From positions 124,001 through 188,000 of the forward strand of contig NZ_JAJFAX010000001.1 of the NCBI RefSeq assembly GCF_019710475.1: 64,000 bases of DNA, in the 5' to 3' direction. The notes below the pieces were generated by a model, which saw only the letters and a list, made by a program, of their open reading frames with translations, was not told where the DNA came from and ran no database searches. The translations under genes and the position numbers were made by a program. This document shows, in pieces, positions 27,376-35,788 of this stretch (its first letter is position 1; every line of letters begins with the position of its first letter). This DNA is from Glycomyces sp. TRM65418 (lineage in GTDB: Bacteria; Actinomycetota; Actinomycetes; Mycobacteriales; Micromonosporaceae).

Positions 27376-30198
27376 ATGAAACGTATCGTTGGGCGAGACT
27401 CCGAACTGGCGCAGTTGCGCGAGATTTCCACCGCGTTGCTGGAGGGAGAGGGACGTTGCCTGGTCATCGAGGGGCCTCCCGGGATCGGCAAGAGCCTCAT
27501 GCTCTCGGTGGCGGTTGAGCAGGCGGTCAACAGCGGCATCACCGTCGCGGCGGGCATGGCCACTGCAATCGACCGGGCCGCGCCATTGACCACGCTGCTG
27601 ACTTCGCTTCGCTCCTGCGACCCTCCGATCTTGGAGGAATTGGCGAGCATCGGCGGCCCCGACACCAACCGGTTCCTGCTGGTCGATCAATTGGGCGCAG
27701 TGATCGAGTCGTATGCGCGAGAACATCCCCTCCTCATCACAATTGATGATCTTCAATGGGCGGATGAATTGACGGTGCTCGCCCTGCGTGTGCTCATCCC
27801 CCAGTTGTCCGGCTCTCCGGTGTCGTGGATCTTCGCCAAGCGCGACCTCCCCGTGGAGACCCCTGGGCAGCGCCTCGTCCTGTACCTCGCCGAGGGTTCG
27901 GCCGGTCGGATGACCTTGGACTCGCTGTCCGAAGACGCCACCGCGGTCTTCTGCCGCCAGTTCCTCGGCGCCCGGCCCAGCGACGCGCTGCTGGCGATGG
28001 CCAACCGCTGCGGCGGCAACCCCTTCCTGCTGCGGCAACTGCTCGGCAGCGTCCGATCCGACGGCGGCATCCGAGTCGACGGCTCGCAGGCCAAGCTGAT
28101 CACCGACGACGTGCCCGACAGCTTCACCCGCATCCTGGACACCCGGCTCGGGGAACTGTCGACGGACGCAAGGCGGCTGGTGGAGGTCGGGGCCGTCCTG
28201 AGCAGACCCTTCGACATTTTCGAGATCTCCCGGTTCCTGGGCATGGACTCCACGGAGGTGGTGCCGCTGGTGGCCGAGACCGAGCGGACCGACGTGCTGG
28301 TGGCGCACGGCTCGGAGCTCACCTTCCGCCACGAGCTCATCCGGGAGGCGGTCTACCGCCGCATATCGGCGCCGGTCAGGGAGATCCTGCACCGCCAGAG
28401 CGCCGAGGTGCTGCGCACCGAGGGCAGGTCTCCTGCCGAGATCATCGACCACCTCATCCGCAGCGGGCGCGGCGGCACCTCTCAGGCCGTGGAGATCGCC
28501 TTCCAGACCGTCGACCAGATCGCCATGACCGCCCCGGGCCATGCGGCCGACATACTGTGTCAAGTGCTGAAACTGCTCGACGAGGACCACACCGAACGGC
28601 CCGCCATCGCGGTGGAGGCGGTCAGGCTGCTGGCCTCGGTCGGACGGCTGCGGCAGGCCCGCGAACTGGGCGAATCGATGCTGCGCCCTGGGCTGCCGGT
28701 CACCGTCGAGGCGGCCATCCTGCTGGGGCTGGCCGAGGCGCTCAAGCACGCGGGGCAGGATCTGGCCGTGGTCGACTACACCGGCCGCGCTTTGGAAAAG
28801 GCCGGCCTGACGACGGCGAAGGCCGCCAAGCTCCACGCGATCCGGGCCCACGCGATGCTCAACGCCGGATGCATCGACGACGTCGAGGAGATCGCCGGCA
28901 AGGGCGTCCTCCTGTCGACTGAGGCCGACGCTCACGGCGCCCACGTGTTCTGCCTGACGGCCCTGATCACCGTGGAGCAGGCGAAGGGCAACCTGGCGGC
29001 GGCGCTCAGCCAGGCCCACGAGGCCGTCCGGGTCGCCGACAGCCACGGCGGCGAGTCCGTCCACTGGCACCCGCGTCTCTGGCTGGGGCAGGCGCTGATG
29101 ATGGTCGACCGGATCACCGAGGCCAATTCCGTACTGGAGCTGGCCTGCAGCGAGACCGAGCAGCTGGGCACCGCCTGGGCTCAGCCGCTGTACTACTACC
29201 TGCAGGCCGAGCTGTGGATGGCGCGCGGCCGACTCGCGGACGCGAAGGCCGAAGCCGAGGCGGGGTTGTTCAGGGCCGAGCAGATGACCGCGTACGCGCT
29301 CAGCGTGCCGTTGCTGAGCACCCTGATCAAAGTGGCGGTCCGCGAGGGCGACATGCAGCAGGCCTGGCGACTGCTGGACGACGCCAGGAAACTGGTGGAC
29401 GACGGCATAGGCTCCCGGATGGAGGACTACCCCCTGGCCGCGGCCATGGCCCATGACGCCGACGGCTGCCCCGAGACGGCCATGGCGGAGGTGTCGGTGC
29501 TCTATGAGGCGATTCCGAAGCGGCGGCTGGTGCTGACGCAGGACCCTACCGTCGGACCCTTCCTGGTCCGCCTGGCCCTGAAGCGCCGCGACCGGGCCGC
29601 CGCCGCGAAGGTGGTCGAGGCGCTGGCCGATCTGGCGCAGCGCAACCCGGAGGTGCGGTCGCTGAGCGGCGCGGCCTTCCACGCGCGCGGCCTGTTCGAG
29701 GCGGACGTCGACGCCCTCCGGCGCGCGGTGGAGATCTTCGATTCGGGGCTGCGCGGTCTCGCCGCCGCCGAGTCCTGTGAGGACACCGCGATCGCCGAAC
29801 TCGACGCCGGACGCCCCGAAGCCGGCCGTGAGCTGCTGGAGGAGGCGAGGCGCCGCTATCTCGACTGCGGGGCCCTCCTCGGCGCAGGCCGGGTCGCCGA
29901 CAAGCTCAAGTTCCTCGGGGCGCCCGGGCGCCGGACGGGCCGCGGCGCCGCTCCGGGCACGAGGTCGCACGGCTGCCCGCTGACCGAGTCGGAGCTGCGC
30001 GTGGCCAGGCTGGTGGCGCAAGGGATGACCAACCGCGAGGTCGGCGTCGCCCTGTTCCTGTCGCGCCACACGGTCGACAGCCACCTGCGGCACGCGTTCA
30101 CGAAGCTCGGCATCAACAACCGGGTGAGCCTGTCGCGCTGGGTCATGGAGTACGACGCCCTCGGGTCGGCCCAGAAGGCCGAGGCCCGGAACGGCTGA
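27376..30198 (+). CDS. LAL-type LuxR family transcriptional activator
   Basis: A 940-aa large ATP-binding LuxR regulator. The AAA/NB-ARC ATPase domain opens with GRDSELAQLREI. Walker A is GPPGIGKS (33-40) and Walker B is LLITIDDLQWAD (about 119-130). A long TPR-like middle covers about 350-850. The C-terminal LuxR helix-turn-helix is at about 868-930 (LTESELRVARLVAQGMTNRE, VGVALFLSRHTVDSHLRHAF). LAL proteins are typical pathway activators of actinomycete biosynthetic clusters. The ATG at 27376 has AAGGAA upstream; the frame stays open further upstream but without family similarity. It is the first gene of the cluster and ends at a strong hairpin. Confidence 0.92.
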   Translation: MKRIVGRDSELAQLREISTALLEGEGRCLVIEGPPGIGKSLMLSVAVEQAVNSGITVAAGMATAIDRAAPLTTLLTSLRSCDPPILEELASIGGPDTNRFLLVDQLGAVIESYAREHPLLITIDDLQWADELTVLALRVLIPQLSGSPVSWIFAKRDLPVETPGQRLVLYLAEGSAGRMTLDSLSEDATAVFCRQFLGARPSDALLAMANRCGGNPFLLRQLLGSVRSDGGIRVDGSQAKLITDDVPDSFTRILDTRLGELSTDARRLVEVGAVLSRPFDIFEISRFLGMDSTEVVPLVAETERTDVLVAHGSELTFRHELIREAVYRRISAPVREILHRQSAEVLRTEGRSPAEIIDHLIRSGRGGTSQAVEIAFQTVDQIAMTAPGHAADILCQVLKLLDEDHTERPAIAVEAVRLLASVGRLRQARELGESMLRPGLPVTVEAAILLGLAEALKHAGQDLAVVDYTGRALEKAGLTTAKAAKLHAIRAHAMLNAGCIDDVEEIAGKGVLLSTEADAHGAHVFCLTALITVEQAKGNLAAALSQAHEAVRVADSHGGESVHWHPRLWLGQALMMVDRITEANSVLELACSETEQLGTAWAQPLYYYLQAELWMARGRLADAKAEAEAGLFRAEQMTAYALSVPLLSTLIKVAVREGDMQQAWRLLDDARKLVDDGIGSRMEDYPLAAAMAHDADGCPETAMAEVSVLYEAIPKRRLVLTQDPTVGPFLVRLALKRRDRAAAAKVVEALADLAQRNPEVRSLSGAAFHARGLFEADVDALRRAVEIFDSGLRGLAAAESCEDTAIAELDAGRPEAGRELLEEARRRYLDCGALLGAGRVADKLKFLGAPGRRTGRGAAPGTRSHGCPLTESELRVARLVAQGMTNREVGVALFLSRHTVDSHLRHAFTKLGINNRVSLSRWVMEYDALGSAQKAEARNG

Positions 30199-30199
30199 C

Positions 30200-30236
30200 A
30201 CCGCAGCGGGGCCCGGTGACCGGGCCCCGCTGCGGT
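30200..30236. terminator. Bidirectional hairpin terminator
   Basis: A perfect 17-bp inverted repeat (arms 30200-30216 and 30220-30236, loop TGA) between the convergent LAL regulator and nitroreductase genes. The stem is very GC-rich with no U-tract. Confidence 0.8.
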
Positions 30237-30280
30237 GGTGCGCGTATCCGTCGAAAACGGAGGTGAGGAGGCTCGGCGCC

Positions 30281-30889
30281 TCACACCTCGGTGAACACCC
30301 GGCCGTACTCCAGGCGCGGCAGGCGCGAGAACCAGGCGTCCTCGGCGGGCTTGCCGATGTTCACCACGGCCAGCACCCGGTGGTCGTCGGTGAAGAACTC
30401 CTCGCGCAGCCCCTCCATGTCGGCTCCGGTCATCGGACCGGCCGCCAGGCCCGCGGCCCGCACGCCCAGGATGAAGTACCCGAGCTGGAGCGCGCCGTTG
30501 AGGAACGCGTCCGTCTCGCGGACCTCGCGGTCGGCGAAGACCACGTCCTTGGCCTCGGGGAACACCGGGAACTGCTCGGGCAGGTTCTCGTGGAAGTTGT
30601 AGTCAGCGGCCAGGACCACCGACAGCGGCGCCCTGGCCGTCTTGTCCTTGTTGGAGTCCCACATGTGCTTGACCAGCCGTTCGCGCGCCGCGGCCGAGCG
30701 CACCAGCAGCGCGCGCAGCGGCTGCTGGTTGAAGGAGGTCGGCGCCCATTTCACCAGGTCGTAGATCGCCTGGATCTGGGCGTCGGAGACCGGTTCGTCG
30801 GTGAAGGCGTTGGCGGTGCGGGCCTCCCGGAACAGGAGGTCCTGAGCGGCGGCCTCCAGACGCAGCAGGCCGTCGTTCTCTGCGGTCAT
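30281..30889 (-). CDS. Nitroreductase family protein (RutE/HadB-like)
   Basis: A 202-aa FMN-dependent nitroreductase-fold enzyme of the malonic-semialdehyde-reductase (RutE) branch. It has FREARTANAFTDEPVSD at the N-terminus, then DLVKWAPTSFNQQPLRALLV, the usual FMN/N-Q-Q-P segment. AFLNGALQLGYFILGVRAAG and AVVNIGKPAEDAWFSRLPRL follow toward the end. It probably reduces a small carbonyl, quinone-imine or nitro group in the cluster's pathway. Its promoter region, shared head-to-head with the cupin gene, carries the 18-bp operator at 30974, 85 bp before its start. It is oriented away from the main biosynthetic genes. Confidence 0.87.
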   Translation of the reverse strand: MTAENDGLLRLEAAAQDLLFREARTANAFTDEPVSDAQIQAIYDLVKWAPTSFNQQPLRALLVRSAAARERLVKHMWDSNKDKTARAPLSVVLAADYNFHENLPEQFPVFPEAKDVVFADREVRETDAFLNGALQLGYFILGVRAAGLAAGPMTGADMEGLREEFFTDDHRVLAVVNIGKPAEDAWFSRLPRLEYGRVFTEV

Positions 30890-30973
30890 GTGGATGTCCT
30901 CTCGTGCTCGGTGGTCGCGGGCGGCTCCACTGGCGTGGCGCCTCCACTATCGCCGGCGCACGCGGGTAATCGC

Positions 30974-30991
30974 ATCACGCATTCACGTGAT
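30974..30991. promoter_or_regulatory. Cluster operator site 1 (ATCAC-N8-GTGAT)
   Basis: A symmetric copy of the 18-bp element shared by six sites in the cluster, 85 bp before the nitroreductase start. The half-sites are exact inverted repeats. Confidence 0.6.
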
Positions 30992-31033
30992 CCCGGCCGG
31001 GGCCCCGCCGCGGCGGACCGCTCGGCGGTCAAG

Positions 31034-31051
31034 ATCCCTTGAACGTGTGAT
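31034..31051 (+). promoter_or_regulatory. Cluster operator site 2 (ATCCC-N8-GTGAT)
   Basis: The element lies 79 bp before the cupin start. Downstream, a second block (ACACTTTCG, then ATGTCGCTTCGG) is also shared with the promoter of the following monooxygenase gene. Confidence 0.6.
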
Positions 31052-31129
31052 GTGGCGCGGGCGCAGGTCCCCGGACACTTTCGATGTCGCTTCGGCAGAG
31101 GCGAGCAGGCGATTCGAAAGGAAGCGGAC

Positions 31130-31672
31130 ATGAGCGTGCCCGACGGATTCACGCTGGCACCCGGCGAAGGCAAGCCGATCGGCGACCAGGTGACCTTGAA
31201 GGTGGGGGACATTCACACGCCGAACTTGCTGGCGGTCGAGTGCAGGTTCGGGCCCGGGTTCGACGTCGGAGCCCACATCCACGACACCCACGAAGAGGTC
31301 TTCTACGTGCTCGAAGGCGAAGTCGAACTGTTCGCCTTCAACCCGAAGGAGCGCACCAGCGAGCCCGGTTCGTGGACGCAGTGGGAGTCGGCCGACGGCG
31401 ACCGGGCCTACCGGGCGACCCCCGGCAGCGTGATGTACGTGCCGAAGGGCTGCCCGCACGCCTTCAGGAACCCCGGGAAGAAGCCGATGCGGTTCCTGCT
31501 CGTCGCCACCCCCGCCGGCCACGAGCACTACCAGCAGGCCATCGCCGACCTCATGGCCGCGCCCCCGACCGAGGAGGAGGAGCTGCGCCGGGCGGTGGAA
31601 GTGATCCGGCAGGAGCACCACACCGAGCAGCTGACGCCGGTGGTCCGATCCATCGACGACCTCCTGTCCTGA
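31130..31672 (+). CDS. Cupin-domain protein
   Basis: A 180-aa single-domain cupin. Metal-ligand motif 1 is HIHDTHEEVFYVLEGE (two or three His plus Glu). Motif 2 is PGSVMYVPKGCPHAF, with its His. A charged C-terminal helix follows. Cupins of this kind are small metal-dependent dioxygenases, isomerases or binding proteins, so ring modification of an aminophenol acid is possible but not shown. The ATG at 31130 has AAAGGAAG upstream. It is preceded by an operator copy and followed by another, so it appears to be its own transcription unit between the nitroreductase and the first monooxygenase. Confidence 0.82.
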   Translation: MSVPDGFTLAPGEGKPIGDQVTLKVGDIHTPNLLAVECRFGPGFDVGAHIHDTHEEVFYVLEGEVELFAFNPKERTSEPGSWTQWESADGDRAYRATPGSVMYVPKGCPHAFRNPGKKPMRFLLVATPAGHEHYQQAIADLMAAPPTEEEELRRAVEVIRQEHHTEQLTPVVRSIDDLLS

Positions 31673-31715
31673 CCCCGAGCGCCGGCCGGGCGTGGGGCCC
31701 GGGCCGGCGCCCGAA

Positions 31716-31733
31716 ATCCCATGAACGCGTGAT
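31716..31733 (+). promoter_or_regulatory. Cluster operator site 3 (ATCCC-N8-GTGAT)
   Basis: 67 bp before the first flavin monooxygenase start. The surrounding 65 bp are clearly similar to the cupin promoter (GTGATGTGGC and ACACTTTCG blocks), as if duplicated. Confidence 0.6.
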
Positions 31734-31799
31734 GTGGCATCGCGGGCGGCCCCTGAACACTTTCGCATGTCACTTCGGTAGCAGCAAAGGTAAAGACGC

Positions 31800-33488
31800 A
31801 TGGACAACGTCCCCGTAGTCGTAGTCGGCGCCGGTCCGGTCGGGATGATGGCGGCGCTGGAACTCGCCCATCACGGTGTGGCGTGCCTGCTCGCCGAACA
31901 GAACGCCGGCCCCACCGTGCACCCGAAGATGGAGTTCACCAACCCCCGGACCATGGAGCACCACGCCAGGCTGGGCCTCGCCGACGACATCCGCCGGGCG
32001 GGCGTGCCCCCCGAATTCGCCTTCGACGTCATCTGGTCGACCGGCCTCGACGGCGAACGGCTCGCGGTCTGGCGCCAGCCCTCGGTCGAGGACCGGTGGC
32101 GCCGGATCCGGGAGCGCAACGACGGCACCCAGCCCAGCCAGCCCTACCAGCGGATCTCGCAGGCCGACCTCGAACCGGTGCTGCTGGAGCACTGCCGCCG
32201 CAATCCGCTGATCGACGTCCGCCTCCGCTGGCGGTTCGAATCGCTCACCCAGGACGAGGACGGCGTCACCAGCACCTTCCAGGACCTGGCCGGCGGCACC
32301 GCCCGGACGGTCAGGTCCCGGTACCTGGCCGGATGCGACGGCGCCTCGAGCGCGGTCCGCCGGGCCGTCGGCATCCCCCTGACCGGCGGCGGCATCGCCG
32401 ACGGCGAGGGCGGCGGGGTCCGCGACCTGCCCGCCGCATACTCCGTGACCTTCCGCAGCACCGACACCGAGCGGCTGTTCGGGCACGGCTACTTCTGGCA
32501 CTACTTCACCAGCCGCTACGTGATCATCTCGCTCGACGAGGCCGGGACCTGGTCCTTCCACGCCATGCGGCAGTCCGACTTCGACCCGCCGCCGGAGGAC
32601 CCGGCCGCCTGGATCCGCTCGCTGCTCAATGTGGACGTGTCCATCGACGAGGTGACCGTGAGCTCGCTGTGGCGGCCGCAGTACCTGATCGCCGACCGCT
32701 ACCGGTCCGGCCGGGTGCTGCTCGCGGGCGACGCCGTGCACCAGATGTTCCCCTCCGGGAGCCACGGCATGAACACCGGGGCGGGCGACGCGGTCGACCT
32801 GGGCTGGAAGCTCGCGGCGGTCGTCAGAGGCTTCGGCGGCCCCGGGCTGCTCGACAGCTACGAGGCGGAGCGGCGGCCCGTGGGACTGCGCAACATGGCC
32901 ATGTCCCGCCGCCACCTCGACGTGCACTTCCACCACATGCGCCTGCGCGACGAGGGCGCGACGGCCGCTGAGCTCGGCGACTTCCTCGGCGACCAGCCGG
33001 GCGAGAACACCTACGAGGGCGTCTACCTCGACTACCGGTACGCCCGCTCGCCGATCGTCTGGGACGACGGCACCGACGAGCCCGATGCCGACCCGCTGCG
33101 CTACACCCCCAGCACCTGGCCGGGCGCGCGGCCGCCGAGCCTGCTGCTCGCCGACGGCACCCAGCTGTTCGACCACTTCGGACCCGATTTCACCCTGCTC
33201 GACACGGTCGGCGACGGCGAGGCCGACGCCCTGCTGGCCGCTGCCGACGAGCGCGGCCTGCCGGTCCGCCACGTCACGGTCAAGGAGGGCCCGGTGCGGG
33301 AACTGTGGGAACGCGACCTGGTGCTGATCCGCCCCGACCAGCACGTCGCCTGGCGCGGCGACCGCGCCCCCGCCGACCCCGCGGCGGTCGTCGACCGGGT
33401 CAGGGGCGCCGCCGAAGGCCACTCCGACATGCAACACCCCCAACGAAGCACCGCAGAACCGCATTCGACATTCAGGAGGCGTCCGTGA
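31800..33488 (+). CDS. FAD-dependent aromatic monooxygenase (phenol-hydroxylase type)
   Basis: A 562-aa class A flavoprotein hydroxylase. The dinucleotide motif is VVVVGAGPVG at the N-terminus, the FAD/NADPH motif CDGASSAVRRAVG is near 180, and VLLAGDAVHQMFPSGSHGMN is near 310. A thioredoxin-like C-terminal domain (about 400-560) is typical of the PheA/TfdB/MhpA group. It would hydroxylate a phenolic ring, here probably an aminohydroxybenzoate-derived intermediate. The last codons overlap the GTG start of the MFS exporter (GTGA), so they form an operon. A paralogue of similar architecture is encoded at 38954-40567 on the other strand. Confidence 0.9.
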   Translation: MDNVPVVVVGAGPVGMMAALELAHHGVACLLAEQNAGPTVHPKMEFTNPRTMEHHARLGLADDIRRAGVPPEFAFDVIWSTGLDGERLAVWRQPSVEDRWRRIRERNDGTQPSQPYQRISQADLEPVLLEHCRRNPLIDVRLRWRFESLTQDEDGVTSTFQDLAGGTARTVRSRYLAGCDGASSAVRRAVGIPLTGGGIADGEGGGVRDLPAAYSVTFRSTDTERLFGHGYFWHYFTSRYVIISLDEAGTWSFHAMRQSDFDPPPEDPAAWIRSLLNVDVSIDEVTVSSLWRPQYLIADRYRSGRVLLAGDAVHQMFPSGSHGMNTGAGDAVDLGWKLAAVVRGFGGPGLLDSYEAERRPVGLRNMAMSRRHLDVHFHHMRLRDEGATAAELGDFLGDQPGENTYEGVYLDYRYARSPIVWDDGTDEPDADPLRYTPSTWPGARPPSLLLADGTQLFDHFGPDFTLLDTVGDGEADALLAAADERGLPVRHVTVKEGPVRELWERDLVLIRPDQHVAWRGDRAPADPAAVVDRVRGAAEGHSDMQHPQRSTAEPHSTFRRRP

Positions 33489-34924
33489 CGACCGAAGTGC
33501 CCAAGCCGACCCGAGACCGGACCGGGCCGACGACCGCTCCAGCCTGGGCGGTCCTGACGCTCGTGTGCGTCTGCCAGTTCATGGTGATCCTGGACGCGGC
33601 CATCGTCAACGTCGCCCTGCCCGCGGTCCAGGACGAACTCGGCTTCAGCCACACCGGCCTGGCGTGGGTCGTCAACGGCTACCTGCTGACCTTCGCCGGA
33701 TTCATGCTCATCGGCGGCCGCGCCGCCGATCTGTTCGGGCAGCGCCGCATGCTGATCGCCGGACTGTTCGTGTTCTCCGCCTCGAGCCTCGTCGCCGGCG
33801 TGGCCATGACCCCGGGCCTCCTCGTCGGAGCCCGCATCGCGCAGGGCGTGGGCGCGGCCATGATGGCCCCGGCGACGCTGGCGGTCATCAACACCGCCTT
33901 CACCGGGGAAGGCGCCCGCGCCCGCGCATTCGGCGCGTGGTCGGCCGCGGGCGGTGTCGGCGGCATGGCCGGAGCGCTGGTCGGCGGCGCCCTCACCACC
34001 GGCATCTCGTGGCGCGGGGTGTTCCTGATCAACGTCCCGATCGGCGCGGCGCTGATCGCGCTGGCCGTGTTCTCCCTGGCCGCCACCCGAGCCGAGGGCC
34101 GCGCGTCGCTCGACCTCACCGGCGCGATCACGGGCACGGCCGGGCTGGCCGCGCTCATCTACGGGGTCATGCAGAGCGCCGACCAGGGCTGGGGGTCGGT
34201 CACGGTCCTCGGGCCGGTCGCGGCGGGCGCCGTGCTGCTGGCCGTCTTCGTCGCGGTCGAGGCGCGTTTCGCGGCCGAGCCGATGATGCCGTTGCGGCTG
34301 TTCAAGATCCGCTCGGTGGCCGTCGGCGGCGTCATGATCCTGCTGTTCGGCGGGATCGCCATCGCGATGTGGTACTTCACGTCGCTGTTCATGCAGAACG
34401 TGCTCGGCTACTCGGCGCTGGAGGCCGGTCTCGGCCAGACGCCCGCGGCGGTGATGTTCCTGGTGGTCGCGCGCTGGGCTGGTCCGCTGCTGCCGCGGAC
34501 CGGAGTGCGTCCGCTGGTGCTGGCCGGGTGCCTGTGCTTCCTGGCCGGGTTCGGCTGGCTCGCGCAGGCGGGCGCCGACAGCGGCTACCTCGTCAGCGTG
34601 CTCGGGCCGACGCTGCTCATCGCGCTCGGCATCGGCCTGGTCTTCCCCACGCTCATGGCGGCGGCGACGGCCGACGCCCCCGCAGGCGACGCCGGGATCG
34701 TCGGCGGGCTGGCCACCACGGCCCAGCAGGTGGGCGGTTCGGTGGGCCTGGCGGTGCTCGCCACCGCGGCCGGCGCCAGGGCCGCGGCCGAGGCCGGCGA
34801 GGGCGTCTCGGCGGCCGAGGAGCTCTCCGCGGGATACAGCCTGGTATTCCTCCTGGCGGCCGGGCTCGGCCTGGCGATCGCGGTGGCCGGCCTGCTGCTG
34901 CCGCGGCATGGGCGCCCCGCCTGA
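33485..34924 (+). CDS. MFS drug exporter, DHA2 (14-helix) family
   Basis: A 479-aa membrane protein with about 14 hydrophobic segments. The first one contains VCQFMVILDAAIVNVALPAV, the DHA2 signature. Motif A (GGRAADLFGQRR) follows in loop 2-3. The proposed GTG start at 33485 overlaps the upstream monooxygenase stop and has AGGAGG six bases before it. It most likely exports the cluster product and may give self-resistance. It is co-transcribed with the monooxygenase from operator site 3 and ends at a perfect palindromic terminator. Confidence 0.93.
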   Translation: MTTEVPKPTRDRTGPTTAPAWAVLTLVCVCQFMVILDAAIVNVALPAVQDELGFSHTGLAWVVNGYLLTFAGFMLIGGRAADLFGQRRMLIAGLFVFSASSLVAGVAMTPGLLVGARIAQGVGAAMMAPATLAVINTAFTGEGARARAFGAWSAAGGVGGMAGALVGGALTTGISWRGVFLINVPIGAALIALAVFSLAATRAEGRASLDLTGAITGTAGLAALIYGVMQSADQGWGSVTVLGPVAAGAVLLAVFVAVEARFAAEPMMPLRLFKIRSVAVGGVMILLFGGIAIAMWYFTSLFMQNVLGYSALEAGLGQTPAAVMFLVVARWAGPLLPRTGVRPLVLAGCLCFLAGFGWLAQAGADSGYLVSVLGPTLLIALGIGLVFPTLMAAATADAPAGDAGIVGGLATTAQQVGGSVGLAVLATAAGARAAAEAGEGVSAAEELSAGYSLVFLLAAGLGLAIAVAGLLLPRHGRPA

Positions 34925-34943
34925 CAGTGCGGCGAGCATGAAG

Positions 34944-34985
34944 AGCGCCTTGCGATTCGGGTGCGCACCCGAATCGCAAGGCGCT
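34944..34985. terminator. Bidirectional terminator, 42-bp perfect palindrome
   Basis: Two 21-bp arms (34944-34964, 34965-34985) meet with no loop, between the convergent MFS and DsbA-fold genes. In RNA the centre must open to make a small loop. Confidence 0.8.
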
Positions 34986-34992
34986 TCGCCGT

Positions 34993-35697
34993 TCACCCGA
35001 AGAGGTCGTCGAGCCAGTCCTCGGCCCACTGCGGGTCGTAGCGCTCCAGCCGCGGGAAGCCGCCCTGGTCGGGTCGGCCGGTCCAGTGGTACTCGGCGCC
35101 GGGGTTGTGCGCGGCGCGTCCGCCGGCGGTGAACAGGTGCGGGCTGCCCTGCACCCGCGGGGTCTCGGCGACCTCCCACTGGCGGTACAGCTCCTTACGC
35201 CCGGCGCCCGCGGCCAGCGCCGCGGCCAGCGCGTCGGCGTCCACGTGCTCGCATTCGGCGGCGAGGTCGAGGATCTCGGAGGGGATGCTGATGCAGCGGG
35301 ACTCGACGTAGAAGGCGCGGCGCAGTGCCGCGTCGAGCTCGTCGCCGCCGCGCAGACCGCCGATCGCCTCGTCCTTGGCGGCCTGCACCGCCTCCATCGG
35401 CGGCAGCATGGTCACCGGGTAGGTGGCCGCGGACGCCGACCACGCCTTCCAGCCCAGCTCGGTCCGGTGCCCGGCCACCGCCACCACCTCGGCGTCCAGA
35501 ATGTACTTCGGGGTGGGCATGCGGTTGAACAGTTCGAGCGGGAAGGCCCGGTGGTCGATCAGGAGGTCGACCTCGCGCCGTGCCGCCGCGGCGTGCAGCG
35601 TGTGGAGCGCCAGGCTGGCCCAGGGGCAGCCGAGGTCCGACCACACGGTGATCACGCGGGGGTCGGGGTGGACCAGGTCGGTGTCGATGCCTGCCAT
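34993..35697 (-). CDS. DsbA-fold thiol oxidoreductase-like protein
   Basis: A 234-aa DsbA/FrnE-like protein without signal peptide. The active-site position reads VWSDLGCPWASLALHTLH: CPWA with one cysteine instead of CxxC, as in glutathione-S-transferase-kappa/HCCA-isomerase relatives. That argues for isomerase or non-redox chemistry. The cis-Pro region appears as TPRVQGSPHLFT. The ATG at 35697 is favoured because GGAGG lies upstream. Longer readings up to 35763 would place coding DNA over the operator. It is the only gene of its unit in the cluster, just downstream of the DAHP synthase stop. The role in the pathway is unknown. Confidence 0.8.
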   Translation of the reverse strand: MAGIDTDLVHPDPRVITVWSDLGCPWASLALHTLHAAAARREVDLLIDHRAFPLELFNRMPTPKYILDAEVVAVAGHRTELGWKAWSASAATYPVTMLPPMEAVQAAKDEAIGGLRGGDELDAALRRAFYVESRCISIPSEILDLAAECEHVDADALAAALAAGAGRKELYRQWEVAETPRVQGSPHLFTAGGRAAHNPGAEYHWTGRPDQGGFPRLERYDPQWAEDWLDDLFG

Positions 35698-35758
35698 GCG
35701 TTCGTTCGCCTCCATCGTCGGTGTCCAGGCGATTGTCGCGGACCGCTCCCCGACGGGC

Positions 35759-35776
35759 ATCACGTGAATCCGGGAT
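35759..35776 (-). promoter_or_regulatory. Cluster operator site 4 (minus strand ATCCC-N8-GTGAT)
   Basis: This is the same element read on the minus strand, 62 bp before the DsbA-fold gene start and just after the DAHP synthase stop codon. Confidence 0.6.
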
Positions 35777-35788
35777 CGTCGCGTCCGG

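Noticed and set aside
27358-30201. A 947-aa open frame on the minus strand opposite the LAL regulator
   Set aside because: No domain or start signal; the plus strand shows Walker and LuxR motifs, so this is a shadow frame.
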